From Verrucomicrobiota bacterium (GTDB taxonomy: Bacteria; Verrucomicrobiota; Verrucomicrobiia; Limisphaerales; UBA11320), in contig JACQFQ010000063.1 of NCBI GenBank assembly GCA_016199985.1, positions 31,266 through 95,265 of the forward strand: DNA of 64,000 nt. Reading direction: 5' to 3'. Positions 35,483 through 44,100 of this stretch are shown here, in pieces (within the stretch, counting starts at the first letter, position 1; the number at the start of each line of letters is the position of its first letter). The notes under the pieces were generated by a model. That model did not search any database. It saw only the letters and a list, made by a program, of their open reading frames with translations, and was not told where the DNA came from. The position numbers and the translations under genes are program-made.

Positions 35483-35939
35483 CCTTTCATTTCGATCCGA
35501 TGCGTCGCAGTGAGAGGTCAGCATCCTGCCCTCCGGTTTTTGCGCCGGCGCTTCCAGTGAGAGTCGCGGCTTCCTCCGGGTGCGTTCGGGTCCTGAGCCC
35601 CAGTATTGGGTGGCCCGCATCCGGCGTCCTGAATCGGGAGTGACGCCGAAGCGCATCCTGTCCTGCCACGGAACAGCGACGTCCGATGTCCGGACTTCGC
35701 TGATCGCCCGAGCCTCGGGATCCTCTGCTCGAACAGAAGGGAATACATTGGATTCGATAGTGCAGAGCGAGACAAAGACAGATTAAGGTGTGTGTTCGTG
35801 AACGTCGGCTTTCCCCAATGGATGGAACCAGGACAGATCGTCCTGGAAGGGGACGTCCCAGATCGGGGCGGTGGTCAGGAGGCGCTCATGGCAGGCGGGC
35901 TGCTCCGGTGCCTCCGGCCACAGGCACTGTGACCGAATC
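35483..35939. other. Intergenic region
   Basis: 457 bases between the VirK-like gene and the FN3 protein. Short open frames exist on both strands but none has a recognisable protein or plausible start. I see no RNA gene. Confidence 0.4.
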
Positions 35940-38102
35940 ATGCATAAAAATCGGCATCAACTTTGGACGCGACTCGTGTTGCTGATCCAGCTGCTCCTGG
36001 CTGGCGGCCTCGACCTTTTCGCCCAAAGGGTCACTTTGGCTTGGGATCCGAGCGTTGGGACGAACATCGCCTTCTATTCGATCTACTACGGCGCCGCCAG
36101 TGGAGACTACTCGACGCGAACCAATGTGGGGAACGTCGCAACGGCTGTTGTCACGGGACTGACGCAGGGAGTCACCTACTATTTCGCGGTTACTTGCACC
36201 GACAGCAATTCGCTCGAGAGCGCCTACTCCACCGAAGTGGTTTACCAGGTCCGAGCGAGCATTCCCTCCCTCTCCGGACTCCCGGCGAGCGGGACCACGG
36301 CCAAAAATACCACGAGCGGCCAATTTCCGTTCTTCCTCAGCTCGGCGATCACCGATCCGAGCGTCGTTCTTGCGGCCGCAAGCTCCAACCCTGTTCTCCT
36401 GCCGCCGGGCGGCGTCGTCTTCGGCGGAAGCGGCACCAACCGGTGGTGCACCATCGCGCCAGGACTGAATCAGGTGGGGTCGGCGAGCCTGACGGTCCAG
36501 GTGACGGATGGCTACGCGACCAACGGCGCGACGATTGCCGTGGTTGTCACTCCGCCCAATCAACCTCCCGTTGTGGATGGCGGCACGAACGCGACGGTCC
36601 GAACCAACGTGACCTACATGTTGCGAGGGCGTGTCACGGACGATGGGCTTCCTCTGACGCCCGGCCGAACCACCGCCCGTTGGTCCAAGATCAGCGGGCC
36701 GGGAACGGTCACGTTCGGCAACTCGAATTTCGCGGTGACCACGGTGCGGCTTAGCGCGCTCGGGATCTATCGCCTGCGCCTGACGGGCAACGACGGAGAG
36801 CTGACCTCGTTCGCGGATGTCATCGTCCGGGTTCAGGCCATCACCGACACGAACCCTCCGGCGATCACCCAGCTGACCGTCGCGGACGTTTCCTCCACGA
36901 GCATCACTCTGACGTGGACCACCGACGAGGTGGCCGATGGACAGGCTATCTTTGCGCCCGCAGGGGGCATCACGCTGGGCACGCTTCTGGATCCCATCCC
37001 CCGGCTCAATCACACCGTTGTCGTGTCGAATTTGCAGGCGGGCGTGGTCTACAGCCTTGCCGCGAAGTCGAAAGACGCCGCGGGCAACAAGACGGTCTCG
37101 CCTCCAGTGGTGGTGTCCACACTCCAGACTTCCCAGGTCTATGTTTCAGCCCCTCCGGATCTTTCAGCGCCGGGCAGCCTGCCGGACTCCCTTCTGCTCA
37201 CCAGCACCGCCAACGAGGAGTGGGCGAGATTTCCGATCTACGTTCCTGTTTCCGGCCGTTACGCCATCTGGGCGTGGATGGCCTCACCGCCCATGGTCAA
37301 CCAAACTTTCGACGTTTCGGTGGACGGTGGCGTGGCGGATGTTTTCGACTCGCCTGAAGCCGGCTGGGGCGCGCAGGCGCAGTGGGTCGCCCTGAACGGT
37401 CGGAACGGATTGGCGCCGCGGACCCTCAACCCGAGAGTTTTCGCCCTATCCGGCGCCACGCACACGGTGCAGATCGCCGGCGTCGGCTCGCATAGCGCCA
37501 TTGGAAAACTGCTCATCACCGATGATCTGTCATTCAACCCCGCGCAGGACCCTTCGACATGCTGCGGCGACGCGTCGCCGTCCAATCTGGCCGCCTATGC
37601 AGTCATGGTGAAGAAAGGGTGGTCCCTGTTTGGCTGCCCGCTCGCGGCCGCGGCCAACGAGATCCATTCTTTGCTGCCCAATCCGCCGGCGGGGACGGTG
37701 TTCTATAAGTTCGACGCTGTCTCGGGAAACTTTACGCCGAACACATTCAATGGAACGGCCTGGGAGACGCCCAACATGCCGCTCACGCCGGGCGAAGGCG
37801 GGTTGGTCTACAACCCTGGCGCTGATTTCAAGTGGGTGGTCGCGGGCACTCTCGCCACGACGCCGGCGCCTCTCGGGTCTTTGCTGCGGACGGGGCCGAA
37901 CTTCGTTTGCCTTCCCACACCGGCAGCGGGAGTCATCGGAACTGTTTTGAGCGGCTTCGTTTTCAAGGCGGGCGACGCCGTTCAGCGCGTCAACTCGCTC
38001 AACGGAGACTACACCACGTATCGCTACGATGGCCGCAAGTGGGATGTGATCCCGGTGGTGAATCTCGGCGAAGCGTTCTATCTCAACCTCGTCCCGAGGT
38101 GA
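35940..38102 (+). CDS. Secreted FN3/beta-sandwich multidomain protein
   Basis: 720 residues from the ATG at 35940. Signal peptide (LWTRLVLLIQLLLAGGLDLFAQ). FN3 domain ~30-120 (YFAVTCTDSNSLESAYS); a cadherin/PKD-like pair ~130-305; a second FN3 ~310-395 (SSTSITLTWTTDEVADG); a CBM6-like beta domain ~400-535 (GRYAIWAWMASPP). The last ~150 residues (KGWSLFGCPLAAAANEI … GEAFYLNLVP) form a domain seen at the end of many secreted PVC proteins, without a known function. No C-terminal sorting motif. Probably carbohydrate- or protein-binding at the cell surface. Confidence 0.75.
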   Translation: MHKNRHQLWTRLVLLIQLLLAGGLDLFAQRVTLAWDPSVGTNIAFYSIYYGAASGDYSTRTNVGNVATAVVTGLTQGVTYYFAVTCTDSNSLESAYSTEVVYQVRASIPSLSGLPASGTTAKNTTSGQFPFFLSSAITDPSVVLAAASSNPVLLPPGGVVFGGSGTNRWCTIAPGLNQVGSASLTVQVTDGYATNGATIAVVVTPPNQPPVVDGGTNATVRTNVTYMLRGRVTDDGLPLTPGRTTARWSKISGPGTVTFGNSNFAVTTVRLSALGIYRLRLTGNDGELTSFADVIVRVQAITDTNPPAITQLTVADVSSTSITLTWTTDEVADGQAIFAPAGGITLGTLLDPIPRLNHTVVVSNLQAGVVYSLAAKSKDAAGNKTVSPPVVVSTLQTSQVYVSAPPDLSAPGSLPDSLLLTSTANEEWARFPIYVPVSGRYAIWAWMASPPMVNQTFDVSVDGGVADVFDSPEAGWGAQAQWVALNGRNGLAPRTLNPRVFALSGATHTVQIAGVGSHSAIGKLLITDDLSFNPAQDPSTCCGDASPSNLAAYAVMVKKGWSLFGCPLAAAANEIHSLLPNPPAGTVFYKFDAVSGNFTPNTFNGTAWETPNMPLTPGEGGLVYNPGADFKWVVAGTLATTPAPLGSLLRTGPNFVCLPTPAAGVIGTVLSGFVFKAGDAVQRVNSLNGDYTTYRYDGRKWDVIPVVNLGEAFYLNLVPR

Positions 38103-38131
38103 CCGACGGCTGGCGAGCCAGCCTCGCGAGG

Positions 38132-40468
38132 CTACGGAACGTCCGATTCGGCGAGGACCTGAGCGTAGACGGTTCGCGCATGGGCGTAGGCCTCCTTCGC
38201 CGCGTCCATTTCGGCGGGCGCGATCGCGCGCTCCTTGCTGCGCCAGAGTTGATCGACTCCCTTCAGACACCATTCCGCGCTGCGGCGCGAGGCCCGGATC
38301 GGTTTGCCGTCCACGATGACGAAGACAGGGTTCGAATGGGACGAAGGCAGAATCCGCAAGGCGATCCATCCGCTGCGCTCCATGGGAACCTCGAATGTCA
38401 TGTTCTCCATGTGCCCGTCCGCGACGAGTGATTTTTTCGCCACGGGATACCCGTTCACGATGACTTCCACCGGCACTTCCCGACTTGCTCCTGTTCTGGC
38501 GCGTTCCAGGTGCCAGTAGGGCTGCTGCGAATAGGGGCGGTCATGAATGGTTCCCTCCGGCGTTTCCGCGAGTCGGGCGGCCACACGCGCCTGGACGCGA
38601 ACGGTCCCCGCCTTGCCCAGGGTCAGCTCGCTGCCCTTCGTTCCCATCGCCACCTGGTTCACCTTGAAGTCGATCAGATGGCTGCGTCCGTCGCTGACGT
38701 AGTTCCGTCCCTGCCGGATGCCCTCGCACCACGCCTCGTAGTCGAGCGACTTGCCCAGTTCCACGTACGACCGTCCCAACCCCACGCGTTCGCCATAGAT
38801 GCAGGGGAAGTCCGTCTCGCCGCTGATCCGGGTTCGGAAGCCACAGTTCAGGGTGTGATACCACATGTTCAACTCCCATACGTAGGGCGTGTCGACCATC
38901 GACATGAAGTCCACCGCGGGGACGAGTTTGCCATCCGGGCCGGGAACCTGATGGGTGACATCGACCACATACTCGTTCGCGCCGATGCCATTCAGCGGCG
39001 GCACGATGTAGTTGGGAAGCTGCGCGGTGTCCACCTCCAGGCCCCAGCCTGAGTGCGCGGGACCGCAGAGAGCCCCCTGCCGCTTTCCCCACCGCAGCGT
39101 GTTCAAACACAGGGTGGGCCAGTGGTCCTTGGAGGTTCCTCCCGGATACATCTGCTCCTTCAGCCGCAGCAGGCAAAGGTGTCCCGATTGATGCGAGCCG
39201 AAGCCGGACACCTCCACATCGTAGCGCAACAGGTAGGGATACTTTGAAACCTTGTCGTTCTTTCCCGTGAAGAATTGCTTCTGATAGTCAAAGCACGGCC
39301 CCCAGGTGAGATTGCAACCCACCTTGAGGTCCTCGCCGAGGCAATGCCGAATCATGTCGGCGGCATGCACGCCCTCCGTGGGCTTGGTGTAGTGGGCGCA
39401 TCCCGCGGCGTGAATGTGATGATCGCCGGACCACCAGCCGAGCGTTGAGGGATCAATCCACCGCTCCAGTTGGAACGCGACGCCGCCGCTCTTGCCGTTA
39501 AAGTGGATCTTCTGCGACTGAGCCACATACTCCGGCCCTCGGCTGCATTGGATCTCATATTCCCCGGCCGGCAACTTTAGGGTCTCTCCGTTGTTTCTAT
39601 AAATCTGCGACTGAAAGCCAAAGTCTGGCGCGAGGCGTTTGGACTGTGTGGGGTAGACGCGCCCCTGGGCGTCCCGGACGAGGAACGCGGCTGTCGTCGC
39701 TTTGCGATGCTCGTCCAACACCTTGAAAGCGAGTTCGCCGGCCGCGGCGCAGCGGAACAACACGTCCACTTCGCTGCGAAAGCCCAGATCCTGGGTGCCC
39801 TGGCCGACATTGAACGAGAGCCTGCATTCGCGCTGGCCGGCGTCCCGGCTGTAGACCTGCAGGAGAGCGTACTCGAGGCGCGCTCCGGTGAGCTCCTTCT
39901 TCATCGGCTGTCGCTTGAACAGGTCGACGTCGCACCAGAGATCGGCGGGATTGGGCTCGGTTCCTTTGCGCGCGCCCTTGCGATACGCCTTGTCCGAGGC
40001 GTTCGAGCTCGATCCTCCCTCGAAGAGCGAAATCGCCTGCGGGCTGACGACGCGGAGCTCGGCGGTGGTTCCCGATTCGTTGTGCACCTTCACCAGAAAC
40101 ACTCTCCAGCCCTGCTCGATGAGCTCGGGCCGGGCCGGGCCTTGGGCCGCCTTCACGCGCATCTCGGGATTGATCTGCGCGCCGACGAGGCAGTATCGGT
40201 CGAGGATTTGCTGCAAGGCCTCGGATCCGGCCGCGCCGCTCCCGGTCTTCAACAGTTCAGTGAGCGCGGTCTCATCCGCAGGCGCCAGCGGCGCGCCAAG
40301 AAAGTTCAACGCCTCCTGCACGCGCCGCGCATGGGCGGCGAGTGGCTGCCATTCGGCGTCCGTGACCAGAGGCAGCGTCTGACCGGACGAAGGTTGGGGA
40401 CGCAACGAGGCGAAGAGGATGGCGAGGAGCGCCATTCTACGGATGGTAAGAAGGCTGGCTTTGCTCAT
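38132..40468 (-). CDS. Secreted CehA/McbA-like PHP-fold metallohydrolase
   Basis: 778 residues from the ATG at 40468; an open frame continues upstream but is not supported. Signal peptide near IRRMALLAILFASLRPQ. N-terminal ~300 residues are beta-rich. The hydrolase domain starts near GWWSGDHHIHAAGCAHY, the metal-binding DxHxH typical of CehA/McbA proteins, with later SGETDFPCIYG and SDGRSHLIDF. Family members hydrolyse esters or other bonds; the substrate is unknown. It converges with the FN3 gene. Confidence 0.8.
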   Translation of the reverse strand: MSKASLLTIRRMALLAILFASLRPQPSSGQTLPLVTDAEWQPLAAHARRVQEALNFLGAPLAPADETALTELLKTGSGAAGSEALQQILDRYCLVGAQINPEMRVKAAQGPARPELIEQGWRVFLVKVHNESGTTAELRVVSPQAISLFEGGSSSNASDKAYRKGARKGTEPNPADLWCDVDLFKRQPMKKELTGARLEYALLQVYSRDAGQRECRLSFNVGQGTQDLGFRSEVDVLFRCAAAGELAFKVLDEHRKATTAAFLVRDAQGRVYPTQSKRLAPDFGFQSQIYRNNGETLKLPAGEYEIQCSRGPEYVAQSQKIHFNGKSGGVAFQLERWIDPSTLGWWSGDHHIHAAGCAHYTKPTEGVHAADMIRHCLGEDLKVGCNLTWGPCFDYQKQFFTGKNDKVSKYPYLLRYDVEVSGFGSHQSGHLCLLRLKEQMYPGGTSKDHWPTLCLNTLRWGKRQGALCGPAHSGWGLEVDTAQLPNYIVPPLNGIGANEYVVDVTHQVPGPDGKLVPAVDFMSMVDTPYVWELNMWYHTLNCGFRTRISGETDFPCIYGERVGLGRSYVELGKSLDYEAWCEGIRQGRNYVSDGRSHLIDFKVNQVAMGTKGSELTLGKAGTVRVQARVAARLAETPEGTIHDRPYSQQPYWHLERARTGASREVPVEVIVNGYPVAKKSLVADGHMENMTFEVPMERSGWIALRILPSSHSNPVFVIVDGKPIRASRRSAEWCLKGVDQLWRSKERAIAPAEMDAAKEAYAHARTVYAQVLAESDVP

Positions 40469-40588
40469 AGGCTCAAGGGTGGCGAGATTTACGGGCACCT
40501 TTGCAAATCGGGGATCAATGTCACTGAAAATTCCACATCGGCAGAGTACCGTTGCAACCGGGGTTCCGCTTTGATTAGGTTTCATCCC

Positions 40589-41443
40589 ATGTTTCGTTGG
40601 CGGGCGCTGCTCATAGTCCTCTTCCTCGCGACGCTCTCTGGCTGCGCTCCTCAGCCGGATGGGCAGTCGGACGAGCAGAACGACCAGTTCTTTCAGCTGG
40701 GCAATCGCCTGCTGCGGGAACGGGACTACAAGGGCGCTGTCGACGCCTTCGAGAAATCCCTCGAGCTCAACCCCCGGTCGGTGGCCGCGCACTATGAGCT
40801 GGGCCTGCTTTACGAGAACCGACTGAACGAGCCCGCGATCGCCCTCTACCACTACAAGCAGGTGCTGCGATTCCGCCCCAGCGGTCACCCCGCGGAGATC
40901 GTCCTGGCGCGAACAAAGGGTTGCGAGCAGGAGATCGCCAAGAATGTCGCGCTGGTCCAGGTCGACCCTGCCGTCATGGCCGAGTTGGAGCGGTTGAAGG
41001 AGGAGAACCGCCGATTGCAGCGTGATCTCGAAACCATGCGGGCGCTGGCGTCCTCGAATGTTCAAGCCTACACCAACGCGCCGCCCCTGAACGACCCGCG
41101 AGCCGACACCGCCGCCACCTCGAAACCGAACGCCCCTCAGGGGGGCGACACGGCTTACCTGGGCCGCGCGACGCAGACCAACTCGCTTGCGCGTCCCTTG
41201 GGGCAGATCGTCTCGCGAACGAACAACGTGTCGCAGTCCGGCGGCGCGAGGCCGGGTCCCGTGAACTCGGGCGTCACCGTGAACGCGCGAGCTTTTCGAA
41301 GCCATACGGTTCGCGAACGCGAGACCTTCTCGTCCATCGCGCGGCAGCATGGCGTCGGCGTGGCCGCGTTGCGCGCCGCCAATCCCACGGTGTCGCCTGA
41401 GCGTTTGCGCCCCGGGCAACTCATCCGCGTCCCCGGCCGCTAA
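40589..41443 (+). CDS. LysM lipoprotein with TPR
   Basis: 284 residues. Lipobox LATLSGC with lipidated Cys near 19. A TPR pair (FFQLGNRLLRERDYKGAVDAF, then SVAAHYELGLLY) at ~35-95, a coiled coil at ~135-155 (ELERLKEENRRLQRDLETM), a disordered linker, and a C-terminal LysM at ~238-284 (HTVRERETFSSIARQHGVGV … LRPGQLIRVP). It should sit at the outer membrane or periplasm and bind peptidoglycan. It is 15 bases upstream of the next gene. Confidence 0.85.
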   Translation: MFRWRALLIVLFLATLSGCAPQPDGQSDEQNDQFFQLGNRLLRERDYKGAVDAFEKSLELNPRSVAAHYELGLLYENRLNEPAIALYHYKQVLRFRPSGHPAEIVLARTKGCEQEIAKNVALVQVDPAVMAELERLKEENRRLQRDLETMRALASSNVQAYTNAPPLNDPRADTAATSKPNAPQGGDTAYLGRATQTNSLARPLGQIVSRTNNVSQSGGARPGPVNSGVTVNARAFRSHTVRERETFSSIARQHGVGVAALRAANPTVSPERLRPGQLIRVPGR

Positions 41444-41458
41444 ACGTCCGCACTTCTC

Positions 41459-42274
41459 ATGCGCTCGCTGCAGTTCGCCATCACCGCGCTCTGGATAGCG
41501 ATGTCCTGGCTGCTGATCCGCTCGGAGTTTGGCGATCTTCGCTCGGCGGGCACTTCCATTCCTCCCGACGTTGTCTGGCGCAAGCTCATCGAGTCCGGCG
41601 ACCAGTCCATGCTGGCCCTCACCCAGGGTGGCGCCACGAATCGGCTCGGATCGTTTCGCTGGCTGCCCACCGCTTTGGAAACGGTCGCGGCGTCCAACGC
41701 CGTCGACGCCGCGACGCTCCCCGAGGGCATGGCGCAGGGCGTCTCAGGATACTCCCTGGATTTCGATGGAAGTTTTCTTCTGTACGAGGGCGATCATGCG
41801 AGCCGGGTTCGCGTGTCCTCGCGGCTGCAGACCGACGCCGCGGGCGCGTGGACCCATTGGCACCTCCAGGTCGGGGCCCGGCCGGACTCATGGACCGTGG
41901 AGGCTTCGGCCGCGGAGCGGAGCGTCCGCATCCTCGCGGAAGGGCCGCGCGGCGCTCAGGACTTGCGATATACTTTCGACGAGCTGGCGAATCCCGCGGG
42001 CTGGATCTCGCGCGTGTCCGGCCTGCCCGCGGCGGAATTTCTGATGCCTATTCTCGCGAGCCTCCGCGGAGGCCGACAGGGCGGGTTCCTCGTTGTCGAC
42101 GCGCGAAAGGATCACCGGCTGCGGTTTGGCAGGCAGACTGTGCGATGCCTTCGTCTCAAGGCGACCCTTCTGGGCGCGTATTCCGCCGTGCTCTATGTGA
42201 ATCCGCAGAGCGGCGAGATCATCCGGATCGACCTGCCGGAGCGCGTCATGCTCGTCAATGAATCCTTCCTCTAG
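41459..42274 (+). CDS. Hypothetical membrane-anchored protein
   Basis: 271 residues. One N-terminal membrane segment (LQFAITALWIAMSWLLI), then a beta-rich extracytoplasmic part. GYSLDFDGSFLLYEGDH and VVDARKDHRLRFG suggest a lipid/outer-membrane-type beta domain, but no named family is recognised. It lies between the LysM lipoprotein and an ABC ATPase with gaps of 15 and 6 bases, so it probably serves the same transport system. Confidence 0.6.
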   Translation: MRSLQFAITALWIAMSWLLIRSEFGDLRSAGTSIPPDVVWRKLIESGDQSMLALTQGGATNRLGSFRWLPTALETVAASNAVDAATLPEGMAQGVSGYSLDFDGSFLLYEGDHASRVRVSSRLQTDAAGAWTHWHLQVGARPDSWTVEASAAERSVRILAEGPRGAQDLRYTFDELANPAGWISRVSGLPAAEFLMPILASLRGGRQGGFLVVDARKDHRLRFGRQTVRCLRLKATLLGAYSAVLYVNPQSGEIIRIDLPERVMLVNESFL

Positions 42275-42280
42275 ACTTCG

Positions 42281-43018
42281 ATGATTGAAATCCAGCGACT
42301 CACGAGGCGGTATGGCGATCTGGTGGCGGTGGACGATCTGTCCCTCACGATTCCACGCGGGGAGTTTTTTGTGGTGCTCGGGCCGAACGCGGCGGGCAAG
42401 ACGACCACGATCAAGGCGATCGCGGGATTGATCCGCCCGACCTCGGGCTCCATTCGCGTCGCGGGCTTCGACGTGCAGACCGATCCGCTTGAGGTCCGAC
42501 GCCGGCTGGCCTATGTGCCCGATTTTCCGTTTCTCTACGACAAGCTCACTCCCTGGGAGTTTTTGCGTTTCACGGCGCAGATGTTTCGCATTCCGGACGA
42601 CGCGATCGAGGCCCGGGCGCGGCCTCTGGTGGAGCAGTTCAGTCTGGGCGCGTTCCTCCATAAACCCATCGAAGGCCTGTCGCACGGCACGCGGCAACGC
42701 ACAGCCATCGTGGCCGCGCTCATTCACGATCCCGAGGTTCTCGTGATCGATGAGCCGATGGTGGGGCTGGATCCGGCGAACGCGCGGGCGGTGAAGGATG
42801 TGTTGAAGGAGCGGAGCCGTCGTGGGATGACGGTCTTCCTCTCGACGCATCAGCTCGCGGTCGCGGAGGAAATGGCGGATCGCATTGGAATCATCCATCA
42901 CGGCCGGTGCGTCGCCGTGGGCACCGCGGCGCAACTGCGCAGTCAGTCAGGCGCTGAGACTCCGTTGGAGCAGGCGTTTCTCGCGCTGACCCAGGAGAAG
43001 GAGAAGCCGGTCCAGTGA
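42281..43018 (+). CDS. ABC transporter ATP-binding protein
   Basis: 245 residues. Walker A GPNAAGKTT (34-42), Walker B VLVIDEPMVGLDP and the H-loop STHQL are intact. The signature reads LSHGTRQR rather than LSGGQ, as in several ABC-2 export ATPases (CcmA/NatA type). The best partner permease in the window lies 5.5 kb downstream at 48559. Confidence 0.9.
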   Translation: MIEIQRLTRRYGDLVAVDDLSLTIPRGEFFVVLGPNAAGKTTTIKAIAGLIRPTSGSIRVAGFDVQTDPLEVRRRLAYVPDFPFLYDKLTPWEFLRFTAQMFRIPDDAIEARARPLVEQFSLGAFLHKPIEGLSHGTRQRTAIVAALIHDPEVLVIDEPMVGLDPANARAVKDVLKERSRRGMTVFLSTHQLAVAEEMADRIGIIHHGRCVAVGTAAQLRSQSGAETPLEQAFLALTQEKEKPVQ

Positions 43019-43174
43019 GAATCCTTCGCCCTAAGGCCCCGTCGAAGAATTAAGTTTGCAAGATCGCGCCGGGATGTTGACCGCGGCCAAGACGCGAATG
43101 AGGCGCATATCCAAGGGATCTGTAACGAATGAGCAACGAAGGCCGTGGTCAAAAGAACAAGCGAGGTTGTATGC

Positions 43175-43954
43175 TTACTTCTTTGACGGGGCCTGACTCA
43201 GAGGGAGATCGCCCTTCTCCAGTGAGGCGAGGACCTCGGGATCGCGGACATCCACCCAGCGCCCGGCGATCTGCATGCCGGCGATTCGATGTCCCGCGGC
43301 GACCAGCGCGTTCAAGGCGTCCGTAAGCTCGTACTCGCCTCGCGGCGATTTTTGGAGCCGAGCCGTGAACTCGAACAGCACGGGGCTGAACACGTAGATT
43401 CCCGCGTTGTACCAGGCGGTGGCGCCCGGCTTGAGCCAGCCCTCTTTTTTCAACTCCTCAATCTGGCCGTGGGTGGGCTTTTCGACCAGCCGCGTCAGGC
43501 AGAAGGCGTCGTCAAAGAAGTTGAGCCCGCCCTGGGTCACGTCCTGGCTGCCGGTGACGGTCACCAACCCTGAAAACTTTGCCTCACGAAAGCGCTTCAA
43601 CATCTGGGGATAGGTCTCCGGGCGAACAAGGATGTCGCCGTACGTGAGGAGGAAGTCGTCGCTCCCGACGAACGCCTTCGCCAGCTCGGGCGCCTTGCCG
43701 GTGCCGTCCTGAACGACTTGGCGTCCGTATTGGATATGGAGACCCCAGCGGTTGCCGTCGCCAAAGTGGGCTTCGACGACATCGGCCCGGAACCCGGTGA
43801 CGATGAAAACATCGGTGATGCCGGCGCCGCGAAGGCCTTCGAGAATGTGTTCGAGGATGGGCCGGCCCTGGACGCTGAGCATGGGCTTCGGGATCTCCTG
43901 GGTCAGTTCGCGCATTCGGGTGCCTTTACCGGCGGCAAGGACGACAGCTTTCAT
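43175..43954 (-). CDS. Sugar nucleotidyltransferase
   Basis: 259 residues from the ATG at 43954. AAGKGTRMRELTQEIPKPM (7-25) is the NTP-transferase signature, followed by PILEHILEGL, LLTYGDIL and VEKPTHG. Enzymes of this type make dTDP-, CDP- or GDP-sugars or UDP-GlcNAc-like precursors; the specific sugar is not decided by the sequence. It is on the strand opposite to its neighbours. Confidence 0.85.
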   Translation of the reverse strand: MKAVVLAAGKGTRMRELTQEIPKPMLSVQGRPILEHILEGLRGAGITDVFIVTGFRADVVEAHFGDGNRWGLHIQYGRQVVQDGTGKAPELAKAFVGSDDFLLTYGDILVRPETYPQMLKRFREAKFSGLVTVTGSQDVTQGGLNFFDDAFCLTRLVEKPTHGQIEELKKEGWLKPGATAWYNAGIYVFSPVLFEFTARLQKSPRGEYELTDALNALVAAGHRIAGMQIAGRWVDVRDPEVLASLEKGDLPLSQAPSKK

Positions 43955-44100
43955 GCGCGAACTTTGAGATGCTCCGCCCGCGCGGCGCAATCGGAAAACG
44001 AATCGAACCCAGGAGATTTCGGACCGCGAAAACAGTTCTTTTGGACCGATGGAATATTGCGGCTTGTGACCGTATATCGGCCGTGCAAAGTTCCGACCGT

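Noticed and set aside
35518..35786. Small open frames in the region before the FN3 gene
   Set aside because: Low-complexity Arg/Gly/Pro products with no start signal or similarity.
38132..41419. 1095-codon reading of the CehA-like gene with a start at 41419
   Set aside because: The first ~317 codons are antisense to the LysM lipoprotein gene and lack any domain; a signal peptide begins at the ATG at 40468.
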